Notes: a model not told the origin generated them from the letters alone. Shown: positions 54,020 through 63,142, counted from the stretch's first letter. The stretch is 64,000 bases of DNA from Clostridium sp. K4410.MGS-306 (GCA_000980375.1 LARD01000025.1:1-64000), one strand, 5' to 3'. Translations and numbers: made by a program.

Positions 54020-55408
54020 ATGAACATTGCTTCTAACTACAACGTGGCTATTATTGGTGCCGGCCCTGCGGGGATTTTTGCTGCACTTGAAATTATGAAA
54101 CTAAAACCTGATTGGAAAGTGGTGATAGTTGAAAAAGGTTTGAAAATTGAAGAAAGAAAATGTCCCTTAAGAGAAGGCGTACCTAAATGTATGAACTGTC
54201 GTACTTGCGGTTTGTTGTGCGGATGGGGAGGTGCAGGTGCTTTTTCTGACGGCAAATTGACGCTTACACCTGATGTTGGCGGCCACTTGTTGGATTATAT
54301 GTCTAGAGATGAAGTTGAAAAACTTGTTAAATATACAGATGATATCTATCTCAAATTTGGGGCAACCGAAGAGGTTTTTGGTACAAACAGAGATGATTTT
54401 GCCGATATTGAGCGAGCTGCCACTCTTGCTGAATTAAAACTGGTTCACTCTCCAGTGCGACACCTTGGTACTGAAAGAAGTCTTGGTGTTTTGAAAAACA
54501 TGCAGGATTACCTTAATGAAAACGTTACTATTTTAAATAAAACAGTTGCAGCGAGCCTTATTGTTGAAAATGAACAGGTAAAAGGTTTTGTTACAACAGA
54601 TGGAGAAGAAATACGCTCTGAGTACCTTATTATTGCACCGGGAAGAGAAGGCGCTGACTGGCTTACAAAAGAGTTTGCAAAAAACAAAATAGGTATGGTC
54701 AACAATGCTGTGGATGTGGGTGTCAGAGTTGAGCTCCCTGCTCCTGTTTTTTCTCACATTACTGATAAACTCTATGAATCAAAACTCGTTTATCATTCAA
54801 AAACTTTCGGGGATGAAGTCAGAACTTTTTGTATGAACCCTTACGGTGAAGTTGTAGCAGAAAATTACAGCGGTATTGCCACTGTTAACGGTCACAGCTA
54901 TGCTGAAAAAAGAACGCAAAATACAAACTTTGCACTGCTTGTTAGTGAAAAATTCACAGAACCGTTCAAAGAACCAATTGCATACGGTCAACACGTTGCA
55001 AGGCTTGCTAATATGCTCTCTGGCGGAATTCTTGTTCAACGTTTTGGCGACTTGTTAGATGGCCGTCGCTCAACACCGGAGAGAATAAAATCAAGCATCA
55101 TTACTCCGACTTTAAAATGCGCTACACCTGGTGATTTGAGCCTTGTTCTTCCTTATCGTCAAATGACAGCGATAATTGAAATGCTTCAGGCTTTGGACAA
55201 AATTGCTCCGGGAGTGGCTTCAAGATATACACTGCTTTATGGTATAGAAGTTAAATTCTATTCCGGAAGAGTTAAATTGACAAAAGAGCTGGAAACAGAA
55301 CAGGTCAAAAATCTCTTTACAATAGGCGATGGTGCCGGTGTTACAAGAGGTCTTATCCAGGCTTCGGCTTCCGGTGTGCACGCTGCACGTATAATTTGTA
55401 ACAGATAA
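54020..55408 (+). CDS. FAD-dependent dehydrogenase (COG2509-like)
   Basis: The 462-residue flavoprotein opens with the FAD-binding fold V-A-I-I-G-A-G-P-A-G-I-F-A-A (residues 9-22). A Cys-rich segment follows (C-P-L-R, K-C-M-N-C-R-T-C-G-L-L-C-G-W-G-G-A-G-A-F-S-D-G-K) that is a mark of this uncharacterised dehydrogenase family. The second FAD motif T-I-G-D-G-A-G-V-T-R-G-L-I-Q-A-S-A-S-G is near the end. Members occur in anaerobes and photosynthetic bacteria; the substrate is unknown. AAGGA lies 8 bases before the ATG. Its transcript ends in a strong hairpin at 55425-55467. Confidence 0.88.
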   Translation: MNIASNYNVAIIGAGPAGIFAALEIMKLKPDWKVVIVEKGLKIEERKCPLREGVPKCMNCRTCGLLCGWGGAGAFSDGKLTLTPDVGGHLLDYMSRDEVEKLVKYTDDIYLKFGATEEVFGTNRDDFADIERAATLAELKLVHSPVRHLGTERSLGVLKNMQDYLNENVTILNKTVAASLIVENEQVKGFVTTDGEEIRSEYLIIAPGREGADWLTKEFAKNKIGMVNNAVDVGVRVELPAPVFSHITDKLYESKLVYHSKTFGDEVRTFCMNPYGEVVAENYSGIATVNGHSYAEKRTQNTNFALLVSEKFTEPFKEPIAYGQHVARLANMLSGGILVQRFGDLLDGRRSTPERIKSSIITPTLKCATPGDLSLVLPYRQMTAIIEMLQALDKIAPGVASRYTLLYGIEVKFYSGRVKLTKELETEQVKNLFTIGDGAGVTRGLIQASASGVHAARIICNR

Positions 55409-55424
55409 TTAACAATATGGTAAA

Positions 55425-55467
55425 AAAAATAGTTCCTGCGTTTTAATAAATTGCAGGAACTATTTTT
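55425..55467 (+). terminator. Hairpin terminator that also contains the next gene's ribosome site
   Basis: AAAAATAGTTCCTGC and GCAGGAACTATTTTT form a perfect 15-base stem. It ends in a U-run directly at the ATG at 55468. The AGGA at 55455-55458, the only Shine-Dalgarno match 9 bases before that start codon, lies inside the stem, so it would be hidden in read-through RNA. Confidence 0.75.
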
Positions 55468-57495
55468 ATGTCACAAATCAATACAATATATCCTCTAATA
55501 GCAGCCAATAACAATTGTAAAACGAAACCCTATGAGCCCTCGTTTAAATCAGTGCTGCCTCAATTTGTTGAGTCTCAAGAGTTATGTTCAAAACAAGCAA
55601 GCAAAGCAATATCGGAACAAATTAAAGTACTTATTGACCTAAATTCTCAAGAACATTTCTTGGATAAAAATTTGACTGTAGCAAAAGTACAAGATAATAT
55701 CTCCGCTCTTTATGACCTGTCACAACATATAGCTAAATCTCAATCATTGTCAGATTTGGCAACTTTTGAGGACTTGTGTGATGATTATTTTGAAGGCTTG
55801 AAACATGGCTATGATATACATTTGGAATCTAAAAAGATTAAAAAATGTATTTCGTCTTTAGACAAATTTGCATCAAACCCTGCTAATAAAAATATTTTAA
55901 AAAAAATAGGCGATGATTTACTTGCGGGTATCATTTTTATGGGGAGTGATGATGTAAGTAAATTTGAAAAAAAGACTTTAAACAATTATACAAAACTTTT
56001 TAACAATACGGTTTTTGAAAAGTTTTTGGAGAAAATATCGCCTGAGCTTATTATTAAAAATCTTACGGAGGACAAAAACTCTAACATTGTAAGCAAAAAT
56101 ATTGATATACTGACTAAAAAGCTTGCACTTCCTGAATATGCATTTATCACGGCGTTGGATAAACCTGACATTGATATTATTAGTTTTAATGGTGACATAA
56201 ACAAGCTTCTTGATTTGTTGAAAAGTTATAATGACAAGTTAAGACCCTCTGAAAAGTTGGATTTTGTTATTGACCCTCAAACAAATGAGGCTGTTATTGC
56301 AATAAAAGATGAAATAGGCAAGGATTTTTATAATAAAAAGGTTTTTGTTTATGACAAGTATTTTAATATGCTTTCAACAGAAGGTTCAACATTTGGTGTA
56401 AACAAAGATAACATACGTACTCAAAATACAAATCTTAAGGATTTGAGAAAGAATACTACATATCAAATCCATCAATTTTACGACTCCAAAACGAAAAAAT
56501 GGATTCTGGATTCTCAAATAAAGGAAGAAAAAGATGCTGCCGGTAAAATGATATCAAGAGAATTTATTAAACTTTCCGGTGTAGAGGGCACATACAATAT
56601 AAAAGTTATGGACAGCAAAGGCAGGTTGCATACCACTTCATTTGCTTATAAAAAACCGGATGGTTCTGTTTATATAGAAAAAAATTTAAAAAGCCCGCAA
56701 GGTATTATGACACGTGTAAGATACAAAAATAAACCTGACAAAAACGGTGATATTCAGGCACAAATAATGGATTATGTTATTTATGACAAAGATGGAAATG
56801 AGCTTGCTAAAAGGGAAAGCGCACTTTCTCGCTTAAATAATTTGTGCACAACTTCTTCTGTAAATGGCAAAGTCCATAAAGTTTATACCAACAATGACAA
56901 AATTCGTGTTGTGAATGAATCTACGGGAAAAATTACCCAAATAGATTTAAATGAAATAATCAAAGATTCTGACAGAGAATTGAAAGAATTCTTTAAAGGA
57001 TTGTGTGGTGCTACTTTAGAAGAATTGAATGACACTGTTCATTCTGTTTATAAGGCAACTCCGCTTGAATCTTCTTGTATATATGAGGCAGGACGTTTGG
57101 ATGTTGCTCCTGATGAGTTTATCCTCCATCACGAAAAAGGTCACCTTCTAAGTCATAAAAATGGAAAATCCTTTGTTAGTAACGGTTTTAGAAACGTAAG
57201 CTTTTTTGATAGCAACAAAAACAATTTTAGCTCGGATAAAAAATTGATGAAAATTTTTCAAGAGGAAAAACAGGAGTATTTAAACTCTTTACCCCGTAGA
57301 ATAAGACTTTATGCCGGATATTTTATTAATGAATACCTTCACGACGTTAAAAATGGCGGCCTTGAAGAGGTTGTTGCCGAGACAGAAGCTCTTATAAACA
57401 GTGCAAAGGCACCGTTGTGGGTGCTAAAAAGAGCTCACCAGCTACAGGAAAACTTCCCCAAAACAATTGCATATATTATAAAACACAGAGGTTAA
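55468..57495 (+). CDS. Putative exported zinc metalloprotease with the N-terminal module
   Basis: The 675-residue protein begins M-S-Q-I-N-T-I and has E-P-S-F-K-S at residues 23-28, the recurring N-terminal module. Residues 30-230 are helical; 260-480 are beta-rich, with repeats like K-D-G-N-E and D-S-K-G-R-L as in RHS-type or repeat-toxin stalks. The C-terminal part has H-H-E-K-G-H-L-L (H555-E556-x-x-H559) followed after 75 residues by E-V-V-A (E634), the zinc ligands of a gluzincin-type site. No classical signal peptide. A secreted protease or effector is likely but unproven. The start is shown by its position right after the terminator hairpin. Confidence 0.65.
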   Translation: MSQINTIYPLIAANNNCKTKPYEPSFKSVLPQFVESQELCSKQASKAISEQIKVLIDLNSQEHFLDKNLTVAKVQDNISALYDLSQHIAKSQSLSDLATFEDLCDDYFEGLKHGYDIHLESKKIKKCISSLDKFASNPANKNILKKIGDDLLAGIIFMGSDDVSKFEKKTLNNYTKLFNNTVFEKFLEKISPELIIKNLTEDKNSNIVSKNIDILTKKLALPEYAFITALDKPDIDIISFNGDINKLLDLLKSYNDKLRPSEKLDFVIDPQTNEAVIAIKDEIGKDFYNKKVFVYDKYFNMLSTEGSTFGVNKDNIRTQNTNLKDLRKNTTYQIHQFYDSKTKKWILDSQIKEEKDAAGKMISREFIKLSGVEGTYNIKVMDSKGRLHTTSFAYKKPDGSVYIEKNLKSPQGIMTRVRYKNKPDKNGDIQAQIMDYVIYDKDGNELAKRESALSRLNNLCTTSSVNGKVHKVYTNNDKIRVVNESTGKITQIDLNEIIKDSDRELKEFFKGLCGATLEELNDTVHSVYKATPLESSCIYEAGRLDVAPDEFILHHEKGHLLSHKNGKSFVSNGFRNVSFFDSNKNNFSSDKKLMKIFQEEKQEYLNSLPRRIRLYAGYFINEYLHDVKNGGLEEVVAETEALINSAKAPLWVLKRAHQLQENFPKTIAYIIKHRG

Positions 57496-57514
57496 TCATA
57501 ATAAATTGCAAACT

Positions 57515-57554
57515 AAAACCGCTCCTTCTTTAAGTAATAATCCGGAGCGGTTTT
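57515..57554. terminator. Bidirectional terminator
   Basis: AAAACCGCTCC and GGAGCGGTTTT form an 11-base stem with an A/T-rich loop. It serves the metalloprotease gene on the plus strand and the YtxH gene on the minus strand. Confidence 0.85.
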
Positions 57555-57570
57555 GAAACTTTATTCAGGC

Positions 57571-57834
57571 TTATGCTTCTTCTTTTTTAGAGTTAATCAT
57601 AGTCTGGATTTTTTCCATGATATCATCGCCTTTTTTCTGCATGTCGGAAACAATATCTTCTGCTTTTCCTTGAATTTCTTTAACTGTTTTTTCAGCTTTG
57701 TTTTTCAATTCTTCAGAGTTTCTTGCAAGCATTTCACGAGTTTCTTCACCTGATTGAGGTGCAAGTAAAAGACCCATAACAGCTCCAACTACTCCGCCTA
57801 CTATGAAACCTGCTAAAAATTTTCCTGTTGACAT
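57571..57834 (-). CDS. YtxH-family small membrane protein
   Basis: The 87-residue protein has one Gly/Val-rich membrane helix (F-L-A-G-F-I-V-G-G-V-V-G-A-V-M-G, about residues 6-25), then the L-A-P-Q-S-G-E-E-T-R motif that defines YtxH proteins, and a Lys/Glu-rich helical tail. Family members are stress-associated envelope proteins of unknown molecular role. It shares the motif with the 103-residue gene two genes up, so the two are paralogues. AAGGAG lies 7 bases before the ATG. Confidence 0.88.
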   Translation of the reverse strand: MSTGKFLAGFIVGGVVGAVMGLLLAPQSGEETREMLARNSEELKNKAEKTVKEIQGKAEDIVSDMQKKGDDIMEKIQTMINSKKEEA

Positions 57835-57966
57835 AATCTTTCTCCTTTGGACTTATTTACTTTTTTGTTAATAGATATTTTCTTGATTATTTATATAAAA
57901 TACCCCGTTTGTCATCAAGCTAATCTATAGTACGGGTGTATATTGTACAATATTTACAAATGTTTA

Positions 57967-58326
57967 TTATTTTCTTCTGAAAAGGTTGAATGAAGAAATA
58001 AAACCTTTAAAGAAACTGCTCTGCAAAAACTTGAATTTCCCTGCAAACATAGTAAAGAAACCAATAACTGTTGCAAAAATCTTTCTGATAGTTGCAACTT
58101 GATTGTCCGCATTTTTTGCAAGGTTGTTAACGTTTGTCATTGTTTCTTTTAATTCTCCAAGAATCGGCTCAAGCTCGCCTTTGACAATTGTTGTTGTCTC
58201 ATCAAGGTTTTTTGTGAGCAAAGTAAGCTCTATTAACAATTTAACAAAGTAAACGGTGGTTGCAATAATTGCACCCATTATTACAAATACTAAAAGTATA
58301 AGGCTTACGGTAAGTGCTGTTGACAT
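57967..58326 (-). CDS. DUF948-type membrane protein
   Basis: The 119-residue protein has an N-terminal membrane helix (residues 6-32) followed by a long coiled-coil with T-K-N-L-D-E-T-T-T-I-V-K and N-V-N-N-L-A-K-N-A-D-N-Q, then a second hydrophobic stretch (83-98) and a basic C-terminal end. Its helix-then-coil architecture and place between two YtxH genes match DUF948 proteins found in general stress operons of Firmicutes. The function is unknown. AGGAG lies before the ATG. Confidence 0.75.
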   Translation of the reverse strand: MSTALTVSLILLVFVIMGAIIATTVYFVKLLIELTLLTKNLDETTTIVKGELEPILGELKETMTNVNNLAKNADNQVATIRKIFATVIGFFTMFAGKFKFLQSSFFKGFISSFNLFRRK

Positions 58327-58356
58327 GTTTTTCTCCTAAATTATAGTAATTTATCT

Positions 58357-58668
58357 TTAATTGAAATCGTAAGATTGGTCTTCCATCTCTCTGGCTTTTG
58401 CCATTTGTTTTGCTTTAATATGTTCATTTATTTTGTTGTATTGCTTTTCAAGCTTATACTTCATCATATCAAGAGATTCCAGAGCCTGTTTTTTAGCTTC
58501 CTTGATTTCCGGAGCGTGTCTTTGAGCAAAATCATTAACGTAATTTTTAACGTCTTCTCTTGTTTCTGCTCCTGATTTAGGGGCATATAAAATAGCGGCA
58601 ACCACTCCACCGACAATACCTGCAAGCAAACCCATACCAAAGCTTATAGAATTATCCTCTTTTGACAT
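58357..58668 (-). CDS. YtxH-family small membrane protein
   Basis: The 103-residue protein has a membrane helix (G-L-L-A-G-I-V-G-G-V-V-A-A-I-L, about residues 12-27), then Y-A-P-K-S-G-A-E-T-R (the YtxH motif) and a charged helical tail ending with several Lys and Glu. It is the first gene of a three-gene minus-strand unit (YtxH, DUF948, YtxH). The frame is open 10 codons further upstream, but this ATG has AAGGAG 8 bases before it. Confidence 0.87.
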   Translation of the reverse strand: MSKEDNSISFGMGLLAGIVGGVVAAILYAPKSGAETREDVKNYVNDFAQRHAPEIKEAKKQALESLDMMKYKLEKQYNKINEHIKAKQMAKAREMEDQSYDFN

Positions 58669-58791
58669 TAGTGTCTTCTCCTTTATTATAATTTCCATTG
58701 ATAATAGTATATCATTTTTTACGAGATTTTACACTACCAAAAATAGCAAAGTATATTATAATTTAATAGTGTTAGCTAATTGGAGTAATTT

Positions 58792-59634
58792 ATGAAGAAG
58801 ATTTTAGGGCTTTTTTTAGCTCTGGTATTTGGTTTACAGCTTAGCGCAAATGCAGCGACCACAAACTGGACAACTAAAGCAAATGTTGAAAGAGTAAACA
58901 GAATCGGTAAAGCCTTGCTTGCAAAGAATAATCTACCCACAAAAATCAATTTTAAAGTAATCGAAACAGATGAAGTAAATGCATTCGCTAACGCCGACAA
59001 AGAAATTTGTGTGTACACAGGAATGTTAAAATTCGTCCAGAACGATGCAGAACTAGCTGGAGTAATTGCTCATGAAATTGGTCACATTGTGAACAACCAC
59101 GTCGCAAAACAAAACGTATTAGGTACAATAACTGCCACTGCGATATACAATGCAAATATGGACTCAAGGCTTAAAGCTGGAGCAAATGCAGCCAATAATT
59201 TGACTATGCTAAAAATGTCCAGAACTGAAGAATACGAAGCTGACGTTACCGGTGTGGACCTTATGACTAAAGCCGGCTACAACCCGCTTGCAATGGTTTC
59301 GGTACTTTACAAGATAAGCGGAAACTATGCAGATTTTACATCTACTCATCCATCAGGTGACAAGAGAACTATGTATATTTATGACTATATAACATACACT
59401 TATCCCGCAAAAGCCAAGCTGGGATATACATCTGACTCTTATAAAAAATTCATGGCATATGCAGGGCCTATTGTAAAAGAAAGAAATGCTGACCCTAAAA
59501 AACTAGCTTCGTTTAAAAAGAAACAGGCTAAACTTAAAGAAAAAAGAATAGCAAAGCTGGAAAAATACAAAACAGCAAAACAATCTAACGGTTGGGACAA
59601 GTCCTTAAATGTAATTAGATTTTTATCAGAATAA
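58792..59634 (+). CDS. Exported M48-family zinc metalloprotease
   Basis: The 280-residue protein has a signal peptide (K-K-I-L-G-L-F-L-A-L-V, cleaved near A-N-A at residue 22). The catalytic motif is H-E-I-G-H-I-V-N-N-H with the third ligand in E-E-Y-E-A-D-V-T-G, about 60 residues later, typical of M48 peptidases such as LoiP/BepA. A conserved T-H-P-S-G-D-K-R-T follows. The C-terminal 50 residues are Lys-rich. These proteases degrade misfolded outer-membrane or periplasmic proteins. GGAG lies 7 bases before the ATG. Confidence 0.93.
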   Translation: MKKILGLFLALVFGLQLSANAATTNWTTKANVERVNRIGKALLAKNNLPTKINFKVIETDEVNAFANADKEICVYTGMLKFVQNDAELAGVIAHEIGHIVNNHVAKQNVLGTITATAIYNANMDSRLKAGANAANNLTMLKMSRTEEYEADVTGVDLMTKAGYNPLAMVSVLYKISGNYADFTSTHPSGDKRTMYIYDYITYTYPAKAKLGYTSDSYKKFMAYAGPIVKERNADPKKLASFKKKQAKLKEKRIAKLEKYKTAKQSNGWDKSLNVIRFLSE

Positions 59635-59723
59635 AAAATGGGGGCAGTTTTTCTGCCCTTTTTAATTAAATACTTGAAAAAGAATTTTTATTTGATATAT
59701 TTTTATTAAATCCAATAAATTAT

Positions 59724-59800
59724 GGCGGGTATCGTCAAGTGGTTAAGACCTCGGATTGTGGTTCCGATATACATGGGTTCGAATCCCATTACCCGCCCCA
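59724..59800 (+). tRNA. tRNA-His (anticodon GTG)
   Basis: Cloverleaf with the extra G at -1 paired to C73 as in all bacterial tRNA-His: acceptor GCGGGTA / TACCCGC. Anticodon stem TCGGA / TCCGA around TTGTGGT gives GTG (reads CAC/CAT). The T-arm has GGGTTCGAATCCC. CCA is encoded. Confidence 0.95.
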
Positions 59801-59801
59801 T

Positions 59802-59840
59802 AAAAAGCCCAATAACTTTTGTTACAGGGCTTTTTATTTT
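59802..59840 (+). terminator. Terminator of tRNA-His
   Basis: AAAAAGCCC and GGGCTTTTT form a stem with an inner TAAC / GTTA extension, followed by a T-run. It starts directly after the tRNA. Confidence 0.8.
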
Positions 59841-60014
59841 GTTGAGATTTTGGATTTGAGAACTCACACAAGGCGAGAGCTCTATTCATGCCGGATAGCG
59901 AACAGATTGAATGAGCAGTAGCGAGCTTTAGTTACATCAACGTAATTTTGTAACTAATAATAAACATTAAAGAAAAGATGGTTATAGTCCATATTGCTCC
60001 GACTATATCGATTT

Positions 60015-60493
60015 TTACCCTTGTATCAACGCCATGAAAAATGCCAAAATCATTACTAATACAATGTACATAATTCCTTGTCCAAGACGGTTATCATTTA
60101 TAGGAGCATCAATAAATATACCACTATCAGAAGGTATATTATTCAAAACATTTTTTATGTCGAATTCCAAATTTGTAAAAAAGATATTCTCAGTTTCCCC
60201 ATTTTTCATATTAATATGTAAATTAATATCAACTCTTCTTCTAAAAGGTTCCGAATTTATATCATACATTATGCTCTGAATATTTTTATATTCAAAAACT
60301 TTTTTTGGTTGTAAATAGTGACAAACGATAGTTGATTTTTTGTATTATCAATAATAATTGAACTATAGTACATTGAATTATTCAGCGGGACTTTGTAGTA
60401 AAATATAAAAATACCTATTACACAAGGCGGCATAACCAAAAGAATATTGGGATTATTCAACAATATCGATAAAATAATTGCAACAATGCACAA
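60015..60493 (-). pseudogene. Membrane protein gene split by a -1 frameshift at A-AAA-AAG
   Basis: Two overlapping minus-strand frames, a 74-codon upstream frame (TTG start) and an 84-codon downstream frame, join if one base is skipped backward at CAA-AAA-AAG-TTT. The downstream frame is open upstream of its ATG back to this run, giving Q-K-K-V-F-E-Y-K-N-I-Q-S-I-M-Y-D. The joined protein would have two membrane helices at the N-terminus (about 1-32) and one at the C-terminus (V-L-V-M-I-L-A-F-F), with a cytoplasmic or periplasmic beta domain between. A second run of seven T near the start may hide another shift: an ATG-led frame runs up to it. So this may be a programmed frameshift, a decayed gene, or homopolymer errors. 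Confidence 0.55.
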
Positions 60494-60650
60494 AAAAACA
60501 GAACAATAAAATAAATCTTTTTGAGCATAAAAGCTGCATTATTATAAATGAAAACATTTTTCATTTGTATAATTTATCAATTCTTGTAGAAAAAGTCAAA
60601 TTAAGAACCCTGTTCAACACATATTAGCAGGTAGGGTGCAATTTGCCATT

Positions 60651-61412
60651 TTATAAAGATATATTTTTTCTATAATCCTTTAACTCTTTGGCAAGTTTTT
60701 CTTCAAGAATATCAATTTTCATCTCAAAATTGTAATCTGAGTATTTCATCGCCTCAATTTTATAGCAAATTTTGTCTGAATGAATATCTTGTATCAGGCT
60801 TTGGTATTTTTCACCTTCGGAAAATGCCAGGAGTTCATCTTTCAGGCGATATCTGGAGTTTTGTAAAAAATCAATACGTTCTTTTGGATCTAATTTAGAA
60901 AGTAATTCATCAAGTTTTGCAGCAATTTCTTGCTTTGGTAAAGCATTTTTTGAATATAATACTGAGTTATAAAAATTTTGTGTTTTTAGGTAGAGCTCTG
61001 TTTCGTATACTTTTGCAATCCTTGCAATTGTTTTTGGATTTGTCATAAAAGAGAAATAATGAGCTGTTTCGTGCATAAAAGTATCAGCTGTTGTAAGAGG
61101 GATTTCTCCTGAAAATTGATTTGCGGGTATCAGCATATTGTATCCGATAATATTTTTGCTTTCATCATTTACTTTAATTGTTACTGCCCCTCCTTTATTT
61201 GGACTTTTTATGAGGCTTATATTTTTATGAAAAGGGCAAGCATCGTCTAATGTTTTTTGAAAGACATCAAAACTAACATCTTTAGATTTAAACTGTTTAG
61301 AAATATTTTGAAAAAATCTATAATTAAGAGCACGTGCAAGCTCAGTTCTTTGAACAGATGTGCCTTTTGTAAATTCGAGAGGATATCTTGCAATTTTTTC
61401 TATTTTAATCAT
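60651..61412 (-). CDS. Putative gluzincin-type metalloprotease, unknown family
   Basis: The 253-residue protein has an H-E-T-A-H motif (H114-E115-H118) in a helix, followed 75 residues later by D-E-L-L-A-F (E193), the same HExxH then 75-residue ExxA spacing as the 675-residue protein at 55 kb. No signal peptide or membrane segment is evident from this ATG; the frame extends 24 codons further to a TTG with a hydrophobic run, which is less likely. The rest is helical. A divergent gene with the N-terminal module lies 115 bases away. A zinc protease is likely by motif only. Confidence 0.6.
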   Translation of the reverse strand: MIKIEKIARYPLEFTKGTSVQRTELARALNYRFFQNISKQFKSKDVSFDVFQKTLDDACPFHKNISLIKSPNKGGAVTIKVNDESKNIIGYNMLIPANQFSGEIPLTTADTFMHETAHYFSFMTNPKTIARIAKVYETELYLKTQNFYNSVLYSKNALPKQEIAAKLDELLSKLDPKERIDFLQNSRYRLKDELLAFSEGEKYQSLIQDIHSDKICYKIEAMKYSDYNFEMKIDILEEKLAKELKDYRKNISL

Positions 61413-61527
61413 ATTGATATAAAACAGCAAAATAGAAAAATTTGCTTTTAAAAAAAACTTAATAGTTTTATAATTACTGCACAATATGTTAAATTATCTT
61501 CGTAGGGTGATTAAAGGTATCGTTTGG

Positions 61528-62115
61528 ATGAAAATTGCATCAGGAAATTCAAAAACTACAGTTAATTTAAAGTTAAATAAAGAAAAAAACTTTAATCAAC
61601 AAGCACTTAATTTTAAGGGTTGGAATTTTGAAACAGTTAAAAAAATAGAGGAACAAACAACCTCTACAAAACTCTTGAGTGATGTTTTAAATACTGCAAT
61701 TAATAATCTCGGGGATGCAATCCATATTATTAGCGGCAAAGACCTGAATCATACAGCAAAAGAGTTAAAAGATATTGTGAATCAAAGTTTTTCTTTTGGC
61801 TGGCCTGCGCGTATGTTTGTTAATTTAATACAAGATGAAAGAATTAAATATCCAATCTTTCTTAAAAAACTACAATTGGCAGACCAAAAATCCGATTTGT
61901 TGGAGATTCTTGGCTGCAATGGACGAATCTTTGATAAAAAGGCTTCTTTTAAACCTTTAAGCTACTATAGGTTAGAAGGCGCAAGAAACGAATATAAACT
62001 GGAAATTAACGGTCTTAATTCATTCAAATTTGATACAAATTTCAATAAAGAAAATACAGATGAGTTTATGTTTTTTACAAATACAGACAGTTTTATTAAC
62101 AAATTTGGCAATTAG
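61528..62115 (+). CDS. Unknown 195-residue protein with the N-terminal module
   Basis: The protein begins M-K-I-A-S and has A-L-N-F-K-G at residues 26-31, the recurring N-terminal module. The rest is hydrophilic and mainly helical, with no signal peptide, membrane segment or known motif. An in-frame ATG 14 codons upstream is possible, but this ATG starts the module as in its relatives; AAAGG lies 10 bases upstream. It is divergent from the putative metalloprotease gene at 60.6 kb, and the next gene, fructokinase, begins 34 bases after its stop. Confidence 0.6.
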   Translation: MKIASGNSKTTVNLKLNKEKNFNQQALNFKGWNFETVKKIEEQTTSTKLLSDVLNTAINNLGDAIHIISGKDLNHTAKELKDIVNQSFSFGWPARMFVNLIQDERIKYPIFLKKLQLADQKSDLLEILGCNGRIFDKKASFKPLSYYRLEGARNEYKLEINGLNSFKFDTNFNKENTDEFMFFTNTDSFINKFGN

Positions 62116-62149
62116 ATTAAAAATCCGGATAAGTTGGTATGTTAATAGT

Positions 62150-63142
62150 ATGAACAATGATTTAAAAACATTTGACATTGCATCCTTCGGGGAGTTGCTA
62201 ATTGACTTTACCTTTCAGGGCATAAGCCCGAACGGTCAAAGATTGTTTGCGCAAAATCCCGGCGGTGCTCCAGCTAATGTACTAGTTAGTGCGCAAAGAC
62301 TCGGTGCACGTTGTGCATTTCTCGGCAAAGTCGGTAATGATATGCATGGATGCTTTTTGAAACAAACCCTTGAGCAAGAGAAAATTGACACTAAAGGTTT
62401 GATTCTGGACGACAGGTATTTTACTACACTTGCTTTTGTTAATATAAACGAAAATGGTGAAAGAAGTTTTTCATTTGCACGCAAACCTGGTGCAGATACA
62501 CAAATGCAGCAGCAAGATATTAATCTTGATATTTTAAAAGATACCAGGATATTCCATGTAGGCTCTCTTTCTTTGACGGATGAACCAAGCCGTGCTACAA
62601 CCTTTTATGCGGTAAAATATGCAAAAGAAAACGGAAGCCTGATATCTTATGACCCTAATTATAGAGCCGCTTTGTGGGAAAACGAGGAAATTGCACAAAT
62701 AAGAATGCGAAGCTTAATACCCTACGCTGATGTAATGAAGATATCAGATGAAGAAACTGTTCTTTTAACAGATGAATCAGATATAGAAAAAGCCGCAAAA
62801 AAACTTTACGAACAGGGTGTTAAAGTAATTGCTGTTACATTAGGCTCAAAAGGTGCTTATATCTATGCGAATAATAGCGGACAATATGTTGCGCCACTTA
62901 AATGCACAGTAAAAGATACAAATGGCGCGGGAGATTCTTTTTGGGGCGGATTTTTGTATAAATTGTCAAAAGATAAAGGTAATCTGAATAATTTAACAGA
63001 TAATGAATTATCTTCTTTTGCATACTTTGCAAATGCTGTTGCAAGTCTTTGTGTTGAATCAGCCGGAGCAATTCCTGCTATGCCTTATCTTGCTAATGTT
63101 GAGGAAAGATTAAAAAACGCAGGGCTTGATTGGTGCCTATAA
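62150..63142 (+). CDS. Fructokinase (PfkB/ribokinase family)
   Basis: The 330-residue sugar kinase phosphorylates fructose to fructose 6-phosphate with ATP. Motifs: I-A-S-F-G-E-L-L-I-D-F at the start, P-G-G-A-P-A-N-V (PfkB signature 1), G-K-V-G-N-D, and the C-terminal D-T-N-G-A-G-D-S-F-W-G-G-F (signature 2 with catalytic Asp). The pattern is closest to bacterial fructokinases. The frame is open 40 codons upstream inside the preceding gene, but this ATG fits the family N-terminus. It joins with the exported GH32 enzyme to use fructans. It overlaps the convergent Crp/Fnr gene by 6 bases. Confidence 0.93.
   Translation: MNNDLKTFDIASFGELLIDFTFQGISPNGQRLFAQNPGGAPANVLVSAQRLGARCAFLGKVGNDMHGCFLKQTLEQEKIDTKGLILDDRYFTTLAFVNINENGERSFSFARKPGADTQMQQQDINLDILKDTRIFHVGSLSLTDEPSRATTFYAVKYAKENGSLISYDPNYRAALWENEEIAQIRMRSLIPYADVMKISDEETVLLTDESDIEKAAKKLYEQGVKVIAVTLGSKGAYIYANNSGQYVAPLKCTVKDTNGAGDSFWGGFLYKLSKDKGNLNNLTDNELSSFAYFANAVASLCVESAGAIPAMPYLANVEERLKNAGLDWCL

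Noticed and set aside
59739..59921. Open frame starting inside tRNA-His
   Set aside because: Runs through the tRNA T-arm and terminator; not a gene.
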